64,000 nucleotides of DNA from Burkholderiaceae bacterium (GCA_018402635.1 JAGYIP010000005.1:124001-188000), one strand, 5' to 3'; shown: positions 38,745 through 47,410, counted from the first letter of the stretch. Notes: generated from the sequence alone by a model not told the origin. Made by a program: numbers and translations.

Positions 38745-39320
38745 CTACTGCGCTGCAGGAGCAGCCGCAGGCGCATTTGCTGGCCCAGCGGGTGCAGGCG
38801 TGCCTGCGGGTGCGCCGCCAGCCATTGCATCTTGGCGCTTGCGACATTCGCTAAGCATTTCAACCTTCTTACCTGCAGCCATCATGCCGGCTTGGGCTGC
38901 ACAGATGGAGGCGAGCTTGTTGTCGATATCAACCATTTGAAGGGCTCGGTCGTAGGCCTCGAGGGTGGAGGGATCGTTCTTGCCCTTCACAACAAGCCGC
39001 AGGGCCCCAAGCGAAAGAATGCGCTCTGGGGTTTGGGCCTGCTGAGCCTTAAGAATGGTCTCGAGGTCTTGCAAGAGCACACCGTTGGATAAGGCCTCTT
39101 TGACCGCATCAAACTGCTGAGCTTTGTCAATTAGGGATGAGATCGAGGCCTGCTGACTCTCCGATTCTTTAACCAGCGCGTCGAATTTCTGTTGGATCTC
39201 TTGCAGCTTCTCAAGCTCAGCCTGAGCCTGGTTTGCTGATGAATATTGCATGAATGCAAAGCCTCCTGCGCCACCCGCAATAAGCACTAGCACCACTACA
39301 ACAATAATCATCTTCTTCAC
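38745..39320 (-). CDS. Hypothetical membrane-anchored coiled-coil protein
   Basis: 191 aa from a GTG with a very good AAAGGAG seven bases upstream. KKMIIVVVVLVLIAGGAGGF is a single N-terminal membrane helix. Then a coiled coil (about 30-75; QAELEKLQEIQQKFDALVKE), a globular part with two cysteines (ASICAAQAG, LSECRKRQD) and a low-complexity Ala/Pro/Gly tail. Orientation is probably periplasmic. I do not recognise the family. It is convergent with the hydrolase gene. Confidence 0.65.
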   Translation of the reverse strand: MKKMIIVVVVLVLIAGGAGGFAFMQYSSANQAQAELEKLQEIQQKFDALVKESESQQASISSLIDKAQQFDAVKEALSNGVLLQDLETILKAQQAQTPERILSLGALRLVVKGKNDPSTLEAYDRALQMVDIDNKLASICAAQAGMMAAGKKVEMLSECRKRQDAMAGGAPAGTPAPAGPANAPAAAPAAQ

Positions 39321-39401
39321 TTCAGTACTCCTTTGTCGACAGACACACCATTGTCCCGCAATTCCTATATAAAGTCGGCAGCAAAGGCAGAGACTAAAAT
39401 T

Positions 39402-40553
39402 TTAGAGCTGCATGGCCTGTGCATACCCTGTCATCTCAAGGTAGCCACGCCCAATAAGCCTGCTTGCATCGTATAACTCAACAGCACCTTCCCAGTAGAC
39501 GATGCCTGTTGAAGATCGCCCATCAAATTCCTGATTCGGCATAAGCGGCCGAATCTCAAGCCTACGATCGGCTGCATGCAGAATCCATGCTCGTGGATAG
39601 ACCGCAAGCGAGTTCGGCGAGCGCCACTGGCCAACCGCCTCCCAGCGAACCGCAGCACCTGGAGCAAGGCCGATTCGACGACCCAGTCGGTCGCGCTCAT
39701 CAAACTCTGTCCAGACTGCCTCGGCCGTCTGGCTGCGAAGCTGAAAGGCCATTAGACTTCCGCCGTTAAGCAGGTGAATGCCAATCCAATCCCAGCCGAC
39801 TGCACCAGGGGGAAGAATGCTGCTTGACCATTCGTGGTCGAACCAGCCAAGGCCCTTGCTTAGCTTGGGTAGGCCCAAAGATTGGCCTTGGGTCTCGGCT
39901 TCAAGCTGCACCTGCATGTGCGTATGGCTGTAGTAGAAGCTTGCAAAATCATCGCTCGGTCCTTTTTGGGAAAAGCCATTGGTGCCGCGCAGGGTTGGCG
40001 GCTGGGTTGGATCAAGGCTTAGCCGAAGCCGCGTCTGTTCGCCCAGCGTAAGTTCTGCCAGATAACGGCCCGAATCGAGCCTTCGAAATGTCCAGCCGTT
40101 GAGGCTGAGATCGGTGGTGGCCTCGGAAAAACGAACGCCGGCCACCCCTGCCCTGCCTGCACGCTCGTCGTGGCGGTGCAGACCTTTGGATGGCAGGGAG
40201 ACTGCCGCATGGGCCAAGAGAAGCTGACGTGGCGCAAAGCGGCTGGGGTTTAACTCACCAATGCCGGTTCGACGTCGAAAGAAGGTAAGTTGCAGACCAA
40301 AGGCATTGGGCCCAAAGCCAGAGTCTCGATCGCTGAGATCCCCCATCCAGGCTGTTAGGTACCACCACTCGGTGCGAAAGGCAGGATGTGCTCCATGGTC
40401 GGCTGGGAAAACCAGCAGGCGAGGGACGACCCTTGCATAGTCCTGCCTGTTGGCTGTCGATGCTCTCTGCGCTTGGTTTGACTGAGCACGACCCAAATGC
40501 GGGTGCCAGAGGCCTGAGGCCGCCATGGCAAGAATAAGCCGACGTCGATTCAC
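39402..40553 (-). CDS. AttH/CrtC-type lipocalin-like exported protein
   Basis: 383 aa. A signal peptide opens the protein: RRRLILAMAASGLWHPHLG then RAQ; the three arginines make Tat export conceivable, but the twin-Arg consensus is incomplete. The body shows LVFPADHGAHPAFRTEWWYL, FGLQLTFFRRR, GWFDHEWSSSILPPGAVGWD and GGSLMAFQLR, typical of the AttH/CrtC (hydroxyneurosporene synthase-like) double-lipocalin family. In the plant-pathogen att locus AttH accompanies an AttEFG ABC exporter. Here it overlaps the permease stop by 4 bp (ATGA), supporting the same arrangement. It should bind a hydrophobic ligand outside the inner membrane. Confidence 0.82.
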   Translation of the reverse strand: MNRRRLILAMAASGLWHPHLGRAQSNQAQRASTANRQDYARVVPRLLVFPADHGAHPAFRTEWWYLTAWMGDLSDRDSGFGPNAFGLQLTFFRRRTGIGELNPSRFAPRQLLLAHAAVSLPSKGLHRHDERAGRAGVAGVRFSEATTDLSLNGWTFRRLDSGRYLAELTLGEQTRLRLSLDPTQPPTLRGTNGFSQKGPSDDFASFYYSHTHMQVQLEAETQGQSLGLPKLSKGLGWFDHEWSSSILPPGAVGWDWIGIHLLNGGSLMAFQLRSQTAEAVWTEFDERDRLGRRIGLAPGAAVRWEAVGQWRSPNSLAVYPRAWILHAADRRLEIRPLMPNQEFDGRSSTGIVYWEGAVELYDASRLIGRGYLEMTGYAQAMQL

Positions 40554-43162
40554 CAGTCTTGCCTTAGTTCGAGGTGCAGGGCACGCCCACTTCTCTGAAG
40601 CGAACGATGGGCGGTAAATACTGAAGCGCTGACCGCAAGCATAACAACGAGAACCAAGAAGACAGCAAGCTCGGCGGTTGGAATACTAAGCTCCATGGTC
40701 CAATGAAAGGACTGCGGGTTCACCACATGAATAAGAACAAGACCAATACCAAGCCCCAGCAGAAGCCCCCAGAGGGCCACCGACCCAATAAGGCCAAGAG
40801 ACTCCCAGGCCACCATGGCAAGGCGCTGACCTGCCGACTGTCCAAGTTGATGCAAAAGCGCGAATTCCTGCCGACGTAAAAGCATCTGCGCCGCACAGCC
40901 CGAGATCACTGCCACCAGCGCAACAATAAGTGCCGCGAGCTCCAGTGCATAGGTCAGGGCAAAACTACGGTCAAAAATTTGCAAAGAAAGCTTGCGGAGA
41001 TCTTGCGTCGAGGCATACCGCAGGTTCGGCCAGAGGCCAGGCTGCTTAAGCATCTTTTCAACCACGGTTGAGGCCTTCGCCTCAGGCGCAAGCCAGATGG
41101 ACACACCGGTAAGGCTTGTGTCAGCCGTGATACGACGGTAGTCATCGCGATCAAGAATAACGGTGCCATGCTGCCTGCCGTAATCACGAATAATGCCAAG
41201 AACAAAGCCTTGCTGAACCTTGGGCATACCTGCTGCATTGGTAAGCGGCAGCTCAAAGACGGTACCGACCTGCCATCCGTAAAGACGGGTCATTGCCTCG
41301 GATACCCAGGCGCCTATGGCATTGGGGTCCCTGGGCAATGGCTGCGAACTCTTCTGACCGTTGGGCTGCTCCATGGACTTGATGGACGACTTAATAACCG
41401 GCAACACTGCCTCGGCACGCATGCCATGAAAGTCCCTGGCAATAAGGGTTACCGCCGGAAGGTCGTCACGTAAACGTAAGCTGGTCTGTAGGCTGGCATG
41501 CAACCTGCGCACCTCAGGCATAGCGTTTAGGCTTGTAAGGTCTTCGTCTTGCAGCCGCTCGTTGCTCGGAAGATCGCGGGTGGAGATATAAAGGTCAGCA
41601 GGCAGAACCTGCTCAAGCCAGGTGCCGAGCGAGCTACGAAAGCTTGTCACCATAACCGCCATGGCGATGGTTAGCGCCACCGCAGCCACAATACCTGCAC
41701 CAATGGCTGTTGAAGCGGCGGGTGCCTGCTGAAGCCGCCAGACCGCCATCGTTTTTGAGCTTGAGCCATGAAGGCCCAAAAGGATGCCCGCCTGAATACC
41801 CATTCGAACAATATCGGGCACAAGGAGCACGGCTGCAAACAACAGACAGGCAATGCCAAAGTAGGCTGCCAGTGCAAGACCACCAATAGAAGGCGCAGCC
41901 ATGGCTGCAAGGCCGAATATGAAAAGCAAAAATGCAAGCCAACGCTGACGCGAAGAGACCTTTGTAGCCTGCACCGCTCCCCAGTGCAGGCTACGAACTG
42001 GGGACTGGGCCAGCGCCTGCATGCTGGGCCCTAGCCCACTTAAGAGACCCAGACCCACTGTAAGAAGAAAGAAACCAAAGAGGCTAAAGGGTGCAATACG
42101 AAGTACCGCCGTCTGATCGGCAAAGTAGCCTGCCCCAAGATCGGCGCCCACTGTTTGCAGAAGTCCATTGGCAAGCAGCACCCCAAGCACTAGCCCAAGC
42201 AGCCCGCCGACACCTGCAATAAGAACCGCCTTAAGAAGAACCGTCGCTCGAATAACCCAGGGCCGAGCCCCAAGCACTGCAAGCAAGGCAAGCTGCTGCT
42301 GTTGACGAAGGGTTGAAAGCCTCACCGCACTGTGAATAAGGAAGGCCCCCGTAAGCACGGCGACCAGCGCCAGAACCGAGAGGTTCACCCGGTAGGCACG
42401 CGAGAGGTTATTGAGCTGGCTTTCTTGATTCTGGGGCGTCAGCACGACAAGCCCCTTCAGAAGCGGGCGGTCGATACCAAGGGCCTGCAAGGCCTCATTG
42501 AAGGCCTGAACCGACTGCCCCTGACGCAGGCTCAGGTCGATCCGGTCAAGTTGGTTGAGCCGGCCAAATGCGCGCTGGGCCCCGGCAATATCCATGACAC
42601 CTAAGGCCGACTGGCTTGCACTGTTTAGTCGGCCCGCAACTCGAAGCTCAATGGGCCCGTTTTCAGACTGGAAAACAAGACTGCGTTGAAGGTTCGTTTC
42701 TAGGCTGTCAAGGGCGGCCTGCGAAAGAAAGATTGTGTCTTCGTTTAGAAGATCGAGAAGGCCTGCATCCTCGGCAGATGGCAACAGGCTACGACTTACC
42801 GAGGCGGCTCGAAAGAGGTCGATTCCAAGCACGTCAACCTGCGCAATACGGCCTTTCACCACAGGGCTGGCATCGAGAAGTCCAAGCCGGTCGCGATGCG
42901 CAAGTAGCTCATCAAGAACGCGATCAGAAAAACCTTCTCGGTTGTTGTGCCTTGGAAGAAGCTGCGCCTGTGCCTCGCCGGCAAGTGTCTTCACGGCTCG
43001 GTTCATCGACTCCACCGCAGACTGATTCACCAGATAAATGGACACCGCAAGTGCAAGACCAAAGGCAATGCTAAGGCTTGCCACCGCCCAATGCAAAGGT
43101 TGATCGCGAATGGAGGCCTTTAAAAGCCAGCCGACAAGACGTGCCTCGGGAAGCTTTTGCAT
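40550..43162 (-). CDS. FtsX/MacB-type ABC transporter permease (AttFG-like)
   Basis: 870 aa with about ten membrane helices in two FtsX-type modules, the arrangement of YbbP/AttFG fusions. TM1 is at about 28-46 (SLSIAFGLALAVSIYLVNQ), followed by a large periplasmic domain, a triple-helix block near 265-375, a central hydrophobic cluster, a second periplasmic domain and the final helices. Such exporters move lipids, lipoproteins or peptides or transmit force across the membrane. Its partners are the ATPase 18 bp upstream and the AttH-like protein overlapping downstream. Substrate unknown. Confidence 0.87.
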   Translation of the reverse strand: MQKLPEARLVGWLLKASIRDQPLHWAVASLSIAFGLALAVSIYLVNQSAVESMNRAVKTLAGEAQAQLLPRHNNREGFSDRVLDELLAHRDRLGLLDASPVVKGRIAQVDVLGIDLFRAASVSRSLLPSAEDAGLLDLLNEDTIFLSQAALDSLETNLQRSLVFQSENGPIELRVAGRLNSASQSALGVMDIAGAQRAFGRLNQLDRIDLSLRQGQSVQAFNEALQALGIDRPLLKGLVVLTPQNQESQLNNLSRAYRVNLSVLALVAVLTGAFLIHSAVRLSTLRQQQQLALLAVLGARPWVIRATVLLKAVLIAGVGGLLGLVLGVLLANGLLQTVGADLGAGYFADQTAVLRIAPFSLFGFFLLTVGLGLLSGLGPSMQALAQSPVRSLHWGAVQATKVSSRQRWLAFLLFIFGLAAMAAPSIGGLALAAYFGIACLLFAAVLLVPDIVRMGIQAGILLGLHGSSSKTMAVWRLQQAPAASTAIGAGIVAAVALTIAMAVMVTSFRSSLGTWLEQVLPADLYISTRDLPSNERLQDEDLTSLNAMPEVRRLHASLQTSLRLRDDLPAVTLIARDFHGMRAEAVLPVIKSSIKSMEQPNGQKSSQPLPRDPNAIGAWVSEAMTRLYGWQVGTVFELPLTNAAGMPKVQQGFVLGIIRDYGRQHGTVILDRDDYRRITADTSLTGVSIWLAPEAKASTVVEKMLKQPGLWPNLRYASTQDLRKLSLQIFDRSFALTYALELAALIVALVAVISGCAAQMLLRRQEFALLHQLGQSAGQRLAMVAWESLGLIGSVALWGLLLGLGIGLVLIHVVNPQSFHWTMELSIPTAELAVFLVLVVMLAVSASVFTAHRSLQRSGRALHLELRQDW

Positions 43163-43180
43163 GTTTGGCTGGGCCTGAGA

Positions 43181-43915
43181 CTAACGCGCGCCCATGGGCT
43201 GCTGTGAATCAGACAACTTATGAAGTCGGCCTTGGGCAAGCTGGTAGTGGGTATCAAGCTGCTGCGCAGCCTGATGCGAATGGGTCACCATAACCAGCGC
43301 GGCACCCGTCTGACGACACTGCTGACACAACAGGGCAAGACTTGCCTGAGCGGTTACGGGGTCGAGGTTGCCGGTGGGCTCATCGGCAAGAACAAGCTTT
43401 GGTGAATGAGCAAGGGCACGCGCAATACAGACGCGCTGCTGCTGCCCTCCAGAGAGTTCGTCGGGTCGGCCATGCCTGCGGTCTAGCAGGCCAAGCCGAG
43501 CAAGCCATTCCTCGGCGGTGTCTTGCGCAGCCTTAAACGGCTGGCCCGCTAAGAGCAAGGGGACCATGACATTCTGCACAGCGTTAAGGTGGCCAATAAG
43601 GTGAAAGGCCTGAAATATGAACCCAAGGGTTGTTCGCCGGCAGGCAAGCTTCTCATCAGGCTTCATGCTCGCCCAAGAACGATTAAAGAGGGTGACCTCT
43701 CCGTGTTGAGGTGTATCAAGGCCAGCAATGAGGTTGAGCAAGGTGGACTTCCCGCAGCCCGACTCGCCAGTCAGGGCAGCCTGGCGGCCGGCCTCAAGTG
43801 AAAGGTTAAGCCCATCGAAAAGAAGGGGCTGAGCCTCGTAGCCGTGCCCGAGGCCTTTAATTTCAAGTAGGAGATTGCTGGACAAAATGGCTGACCCAAT
43901 AGGCGCTTTGTGCAT
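43181..43915 (-). CDS. LolD/MacB-type ABC transporter ATP-binding protein (AttE-like)
   Basis: 244 aa from the ATG at 43915. This start overlaps the restored end of the cpdA-like gene by 53 bp; a TTG at 43885 and a farther codon at 43957 are alternatives, and none has a clear ribosome site. Walker A LTGESGCGKSTLLNLIAGLD, Q loop FIFQAFHLIGHLNAVQNV, signature LSGGQQQRVCIARAL and Walker B LVLADEPTGNLD put it with the LolD/MacB/YbbA ATPases that power FtsX-type permeases. It drives the permease encoded next. Confidence 0.88.
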   Translation of the reverse strand: MHKAPIGSAILSSNLLLEIKGLGHGYEAQPLLFDGLNLSLEAGRQAALTGESGCGKSTLLNLIAGLDTPQHGEVTLFNRSWASMKPDEKLACRRTTLGFIFQAFHLIGHLNAVQNVMVPLLLAGQPFKAAQDTAEEWLARLGLLDRRHGRPDELSGGQQQRVCIARALAHSPKLVLADEPTGNLDPVTAQASLALLCQQCRQTGAALVMVTHSHQAAQQLDTHYQLAQGRLHKLSDSQQPMGAR

Positions 43916-44697
43916 CGACGATGAAACGATGAATGGTGAAACCGGCAGGCTCGTCAATTACCAAGGCCTCGTGCTGGCGGCCGCGGTAGGACAGCGGGTA
44001 GGCGTGAACCGTGCTTGGGCTCACCACAACCGGAATGCTGGCCAGTTGAGTCACGCAGGCCCGGTGAAAGTGGCCGCATGACAATACGCTCAACGTTCTT
44101 AAAGCCCGCCAACACCTCTTCGAACTGGCGTCGTTCTTCTACAACCATCGAGTCGAACAGGGCGCTGCCTGTTAAAAATGGCAGGTGATGCATTACCAGC
44201 AAGATACGGTCGTGGGGATACAGGCTTAGGGTTTTGTGCAGCCACCGTTGTCTTTGCTCACACAAACGACCCTGGTCTTTTCCGGGCTCAAGCGTATCAA
44301 GCACGACGAGCCGCACAACCTGGTCTTTGAATGTGAACAAGGGCACGGAATACTGGTAATGCGTGTCTAAGGCATCGGCAAGCCCGCAGTCTTTAAGCGT
44401 CCCGAATACCTGGGTAAAGGCCTCGCGTGCATCGTGATTTCCGAGACAAAAGTAAAGCGGAAGGTCCTGCGGAAACGCTTGCAGGCCAGCCTTTAGTTCG
44501 CGGTATTCCTCTACTGCTCCGCGATCAACCAGATCACCCGTAAGAATAACGGCATCAAACTGCGCTTGAAGGCGGTAGGCTTTAGCGATAGCCTGCTTAA
44601 GGGCCTCAGCCCCCGAGTCTCCGGTCTTCAGGCGCTTTCCCGCAGTCTGCAGATGGGTATCGGAGAGCTGTAAAAGTGAGAATTTAATCTGTTCCAT
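43863..44697 (-). pseudogene. CpdA-like cyclic nucleotide/metallophosphoesterase, frameshifted
   Basis: Calcineurin-type phosphoesterase. LLQLSDTHLQTAG, ILTGDLVDRG and YFCLGNHDAREAF supply most metal ligands, and LLVMHHLPF the next histidine. After KNVERIV the frame shifts. Removing one base (plus-strand T at 44079) gives VERIVCGHFHRACVTQ, which restores the last ligand motif GHxH and a 277-aa protein, close to E. coli CpdA (275 aa). As written the protein ends at 43954 with an unrelated tail and lacks GHxH, so it should be inactive. The start is the ATG at 44697 in CCATGG. It could be decay or a sequencing error. Confidence 0.82.
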
Positions 44698-44707
44698 GGT
44701 TACTATT

Positions 44708-44938
44708 ATGCGTATGGATTCTTTCACCCCTGTCATCATTATTGAAGGTCTTCTCGTCTTTGGCGTGGTGCTGCTGCTTTATTACCTCCATATTCGGGAA
44801 ATGCGCCAAATTCGGGCCAAAAAAGCGCAGCTTGAGCAAGATAAGGCATTAAGCCAGGCGCAGTCCTCGGGCAGTGATGCAGGTCCAGTTGAGAGCAACA
44901 GCCCCACCGGCGAAAAGGCCTCCTCCGCGGTCCCTTAG
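44708..44938 (+). CDS. Small single-pass membrane protein of unknown function
   Basis: 76 aa. FTPVIIIEGLLVFGVVLLLY is one membrane helix, followed by a basic region (REMRQIRAKKAQLEQD) that should stay in the cytoplasm and a Ser/Gly/Glu-rich tail. ATG codons at 44708 and 44714 are both possible; an ATG at 44696 would overlap the divergent cpdA-like start. No family recognised. The length, hydrophobicity and basic flank make it a believable gene. Confidence 0.6.
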   Translation: MRMDSFTPVIIIEGLLVFGVVLLLYYLHIREMRQIRAKKAQLEQDKALSQAQSSGSDAGPVESNSPTGEKASSAVP

Positions 44939-44968
44939 TTTTCTCCGCTCAGTGTCGATAGTGTATAA

Positions 44969-45490
44969 ATGTGGATGAAGACATTAAAAGCGTTTACTGA
45001 CAAGGTTTTAGGCAGACCTCAGGCCGTTTTTGGCCTGTTTTTAATGGCCTTAACAGTGTCTGGCGTGCAGGCGCAGGTTACTTTGCGCATGGTTGGTGAC
45101 GACAAAGACCGCAGCCGCCATTTTGTTGATATCGACCGCGTTGAAATCAAAGGTGACATTCGCGGCTATTGGCGCACAGTGAATCTGGCGCAAAAAGATG
45201 CCTTGGGTGCAATGAGCCTGCGACATCGTCAAGAAATTGATTGCAAGGCCGAGACCATCCGAACCGTCGTGACCACCCATCACCAGGGTATTCGCGGCAC
45301 AGGTCCTATCATCATTACTCTTCCAGCAAAAGATCAGTCGTTTCAGCCCATTTCGTCAGAAAACATCGATCCCAAAGTGGCCAGCTTAATTTGCCAGGGC
45401 CAGTTTGAGCAACGGGTGCTAAAAACCAAGGCGGCCAAGCCCAAGGTCGACGCCGATGGCAACCCAATCCCCGAAGAGGAAGCCAAGTGA
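44969..45490 (+). CDS. Exported protein resembling the surface-adhesin E family
   Basis: 173 aa. A signal peptide FGLFLMALTVSGVQAQ follows a basic start; cleavage is likely after VQA. The mature part has DKDRSRHFVDIDRVEIKGDI, RGYWRTVNLAQKD and RHRQEIDCKAETIRT, a pattern like the small surface-adhesin protein E domain, with two cysteines (IDCKA, LICQG) probably paired. The C-terminus is lysine/proline-rich. Starts at 44969 or 44975; a TATAAA lies directly before, so the true 5' end needs mapping. A terminator follows. The name is by pattern only. Confidence 0.65.
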   Translation: MWMKTLKAFTDKVLGRPQAVFGLFLMALTVSGVQAQVTLRMVGDDKDRSRHFVDIDRVEIKGDIRGYWRTVNLAQKDALGAMSLRHRQEIDCKAETIRTVVTTHHQGIRGTGPIIITLPAKDQSFQPISSENIDPKVASLICQGQFEQRVLKTKAAKPKVDADGNPIPEEEAK

Positions 45491-45528
45491 GCCTCTTGTC
45501 AGAGCTGTCCTAAAGGGTCTCGCGCCCG

Positions 45529-45554
45529 AAGCGGCAAGGGTTTGCCGCTTTTCA
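45529..45554 (+). terminator. Rho-independent terminator
   Basis: AAGCGGCAA and TTGCCGCTT form a 9-bp stem with a 4-base loop (45529-45550), followed by TTCAT. The T tract is short, but the stem is strong and lies 39 bp after the stop codon of the exported protein gene. Confidence 0.65.
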
Positions 45555-45677
45555 TCCTGCGGGCTTCAGAATGCCTAGGCAACGTGATTCAGTCTTTAGA
45601 AAGACTGGTTTTTGCCGATTCCTAATCAAAGCATTTTCTTGGATTAATGGTCGGTTCGTCCGGCCTTGGAGCCCACA

Positions 45678-46928
45678 ATGACCCCTGAAGACTACTGGCC
45701 AACCCACAAGCCCATTAACCAGGTTCTGGTTTTTACGCTGCTTTTTCCGCTTCTTATTGGGTTGATGGTGCTTGCCTTTATTTTTCCAAAGGTGTTTCTT
45801 TCCATGGACCTTATTGCCTTCATGTTCATGATGGCAACCATCACCATCGCAGTGGTCATCGCCAAACCAGGTCTTCTCGTGCCTAAGCGTCGGCGTCGAG
45901 GTCAGCCCAGGCCCCCTGCCCTTAAAATCCTTCCCGGCCCTAAAATAATGGTGAACCGTGGGGAACTCCAGAAGACCTCGCCCTTATTGCTCGGCCTTAT
46001 CAATAACGCGGGAAAAGCGCCCTCCCGACCAGGGTTTGAACTTGTTCTTCATGAAGATCACCCCCTTACCCTTTCGGAGTACGACAACATGCCGCAAAGC
46101 CAGCGGGCGGTGACTGCCCAGCCTCAGAAAAAAGAACCCAATATGCGTGTCATCTGGGCACTTCTCGGTATTAGCTTTTTGTTTATTTTTTCAGCCTGGG
46201 TCTACTCGATGCTCCCGGCAAAGTTTGCTTCGTCGGCGCCTGCCCAGATGTTTGCACTGACCATCCTCTGCGCAGGCCTATTTGCCGCGGCCTGGGTTGC
46301 GGTCGTCCCCTCACCCGAGCAGCGCCACAAGGCGCGACAGGCCGCTGGGGTTGCCACAGCAGCAGCAAAAGAAGTCAAAGAGGTTCATGCCAAGGTTGAG
46401 GCTGCTGTTGTGAAGGTGGATGACGCAGTAAAAGAGGCGCATGCCGCTGCCGAGCGTGGTGACCCCGAGGCTGCCCTTGCTGCGGCAGAGAAGGCGCTTG
46501 CCTTTGCAAAAGAAGCTAACAGTGCCGCAGAGGTCGCCGAGCTTAAGGCCAGACTCGCCCCTAAAGTAAAGGCCGCGCAAAAGGCAGCCAAAGAGGCGCG
46601 AGCGCGGGCTGATAAGGCCGATCGCGATGCGCGTTATGCCAAAGTTGCCGCCATAAAAGCACTTAACAAGTTTGAGAAGGATCAAGAAGCCCAGGCCCTT
46701 GCCTACGAGCAGGAATCCGGCGAGGAAGAGGAAGTCGTTGAAATTGAAGAGGGCGAGTCGCTTGAGGAGGTCAGAAACCGCTTGAGGCCCAAGAAGCCCA
46801 AGGTACCGATGGAGCTCTTGAGCTCGGCCAACTCCTACGACGACAAGGTTGCACTCATTCGCTTCCTGGTTACCGAAGACTCCGGTCGTGTGATGAAGGC
46901 CTTCCAGGCCCTGGTGAAGCCCTCTTGA
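45678..46928 (+). CDS. Unassigned membrane protein with long Ala/Lys/Glu coiled coil
   Basis: 416 aa from the ATG at 45678 with GGAG six bases upstream; a TTG at 45666 is also open. Helices at about 17-37 and 43-63 form a hairpin, followed by a basic stretch KPGLLVPKRRRRGQPRPP. A second pair lies at about 158-178 and 190-210. Residues about 215-345 are an Ala/Lys/Glu-rich coiled coil. Then an acidic patch (GEEEEVVEIEEGE) and a C-terminal helix pair KVALIRFLVTEDSGRVMKAF. The end resembles, in pattern only, FliF/FliG C-terminal contact motifs (LIRxxVxxDPxxVAxxLxxW). No flagellar genes are nearby. Function unknown; gene itself certain. Confidence 0.8.
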   Translation: MTPEDYWPTHKPINQVLVFTLLFPLLIGLMVLAFIFPKVFLSMDLIAFMFMMATITIAVVIAKPGLLVPKRRRRGQPRPPALKILPGPKIMVNRGELQKTSPLLLGLINNAGKAPSRPGFELVLHEDHPLTLSEYDNMPQSQRAVTAQPQKKEPNMRVIWALLGISFLFIFSAWVYSMLPAKFASSAPAQMFALTILCAGLFAAAWVAVVPSPEQRHKARQAAGVATAAAKEVKEVHAKVEAAVVKVDDAVKEAHAAAERGDPEAALAAAEKALAFAKEANSAAEVAELKARLAPKVKAAQKAAKEARARADKADRDARYAKVAAIKALNKFEKDQEAQALAYEQESGEEEEVVEIEEGESLEEVRNRLRPKKPKVPMELLSSANSYDDKVALIRFLVTEDSGRVMKAFQALVKPS

Positions 46929-46961
46929 TCCTCAAGCTATACTCCGCTCTACGTTGTTATT

Positions 46962-47035
46962 GCGGGCGTCGTTCAATGGCAGGACCTGAGCTTCCCATGC
47001 TCAAGACGTGGGTTCGATTCCCATCGCCCGCTCCA
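46962..47035 (+). tRNA. tRNA-Gly(CCC)
   Basis: 74-nt cloverleaf. The acceptor pairs GCGGGCG with CGCCCGC; the anticodon loop TTCCCAT between TGAGC and GCTCA reads CCC; the T loop TTCGATT is standard; CCA is encoded. TATACT at 46938-46943 could be its own -10, but I see no clear -35. It lies 33 bp after the coiled-coil protein gene. Confidence 0.95.
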
Positions 47036-47410
47036 GTTTCTGCAGCAGTGGGTCTGGCGATTGGCCTGGTCTTTAGCGCAGAGGCGGCCTTTGCTCAGTT
47101 GCCTGGCATGGAAGAAGAAAAGCCCAACTGCCTGGTCAGCGAGTTCCGCGCTCTAGCGCTCTCATCCATTGAAATTAAACGGGCGGAGGCGGCGAAGTCT
47201 TGGATTCTTACTACAGGCAAAGACTGCTCGCTTGATCGGCTGCTTATTCTGCGAAACAACCGCAACCAATGGCTTGGCCATGCCGACTCGGCCGAACTTG
47301 CGGGCGAAATTGATAAGCTAATTGAGCTTGCAGCAAAAGACTCCCCCGAACTTGTGAAGGGGCTCTACACCTCGCCCGAGCCACCTAAACCACCGGCGCC
47401 TGCTCAGTAA
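46997..47410 (+). CDS. Small exported protein whose likely signal peptide begins inside tRNA-Gly
   Basis: The body, EEEKPNCLVSEFRALALSSI to the proline-rich end PEPPKPPAPAQ, is a credible small periplasmic protein with two cysteines (PNC, KDC). Its N-terminus is the puzzle. Reading from the ATG at 46997, in the tRNA anticodon loop, gives MLKTWVRFPSPAPVSAAVGL, then AIGLVFSAEAAFA before Q, a normal signal peptide of about 34 residues (137 aa in total). A GTG at 47048, outside the tRNA, gives a signal without positive charge. The ATG at 47108 removes the signal. I list the longest reading; the start is uncertain. The 3' end overlaps the convergent YheT gene by 26 bp. Confidence 0.5.
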   Translation: MLKTWVRFPSPAPVSAAVGLAIGLVFSAEAAFAQLPGMEEEKPNCLVSEFRALALSSIEIKRAEAAKSWILTTGKDCSLDRLLILRNNRNQWLGHADSAELAGEIDKLIELAAKDSPELVKGLYTSPEPPKPPAPAQ

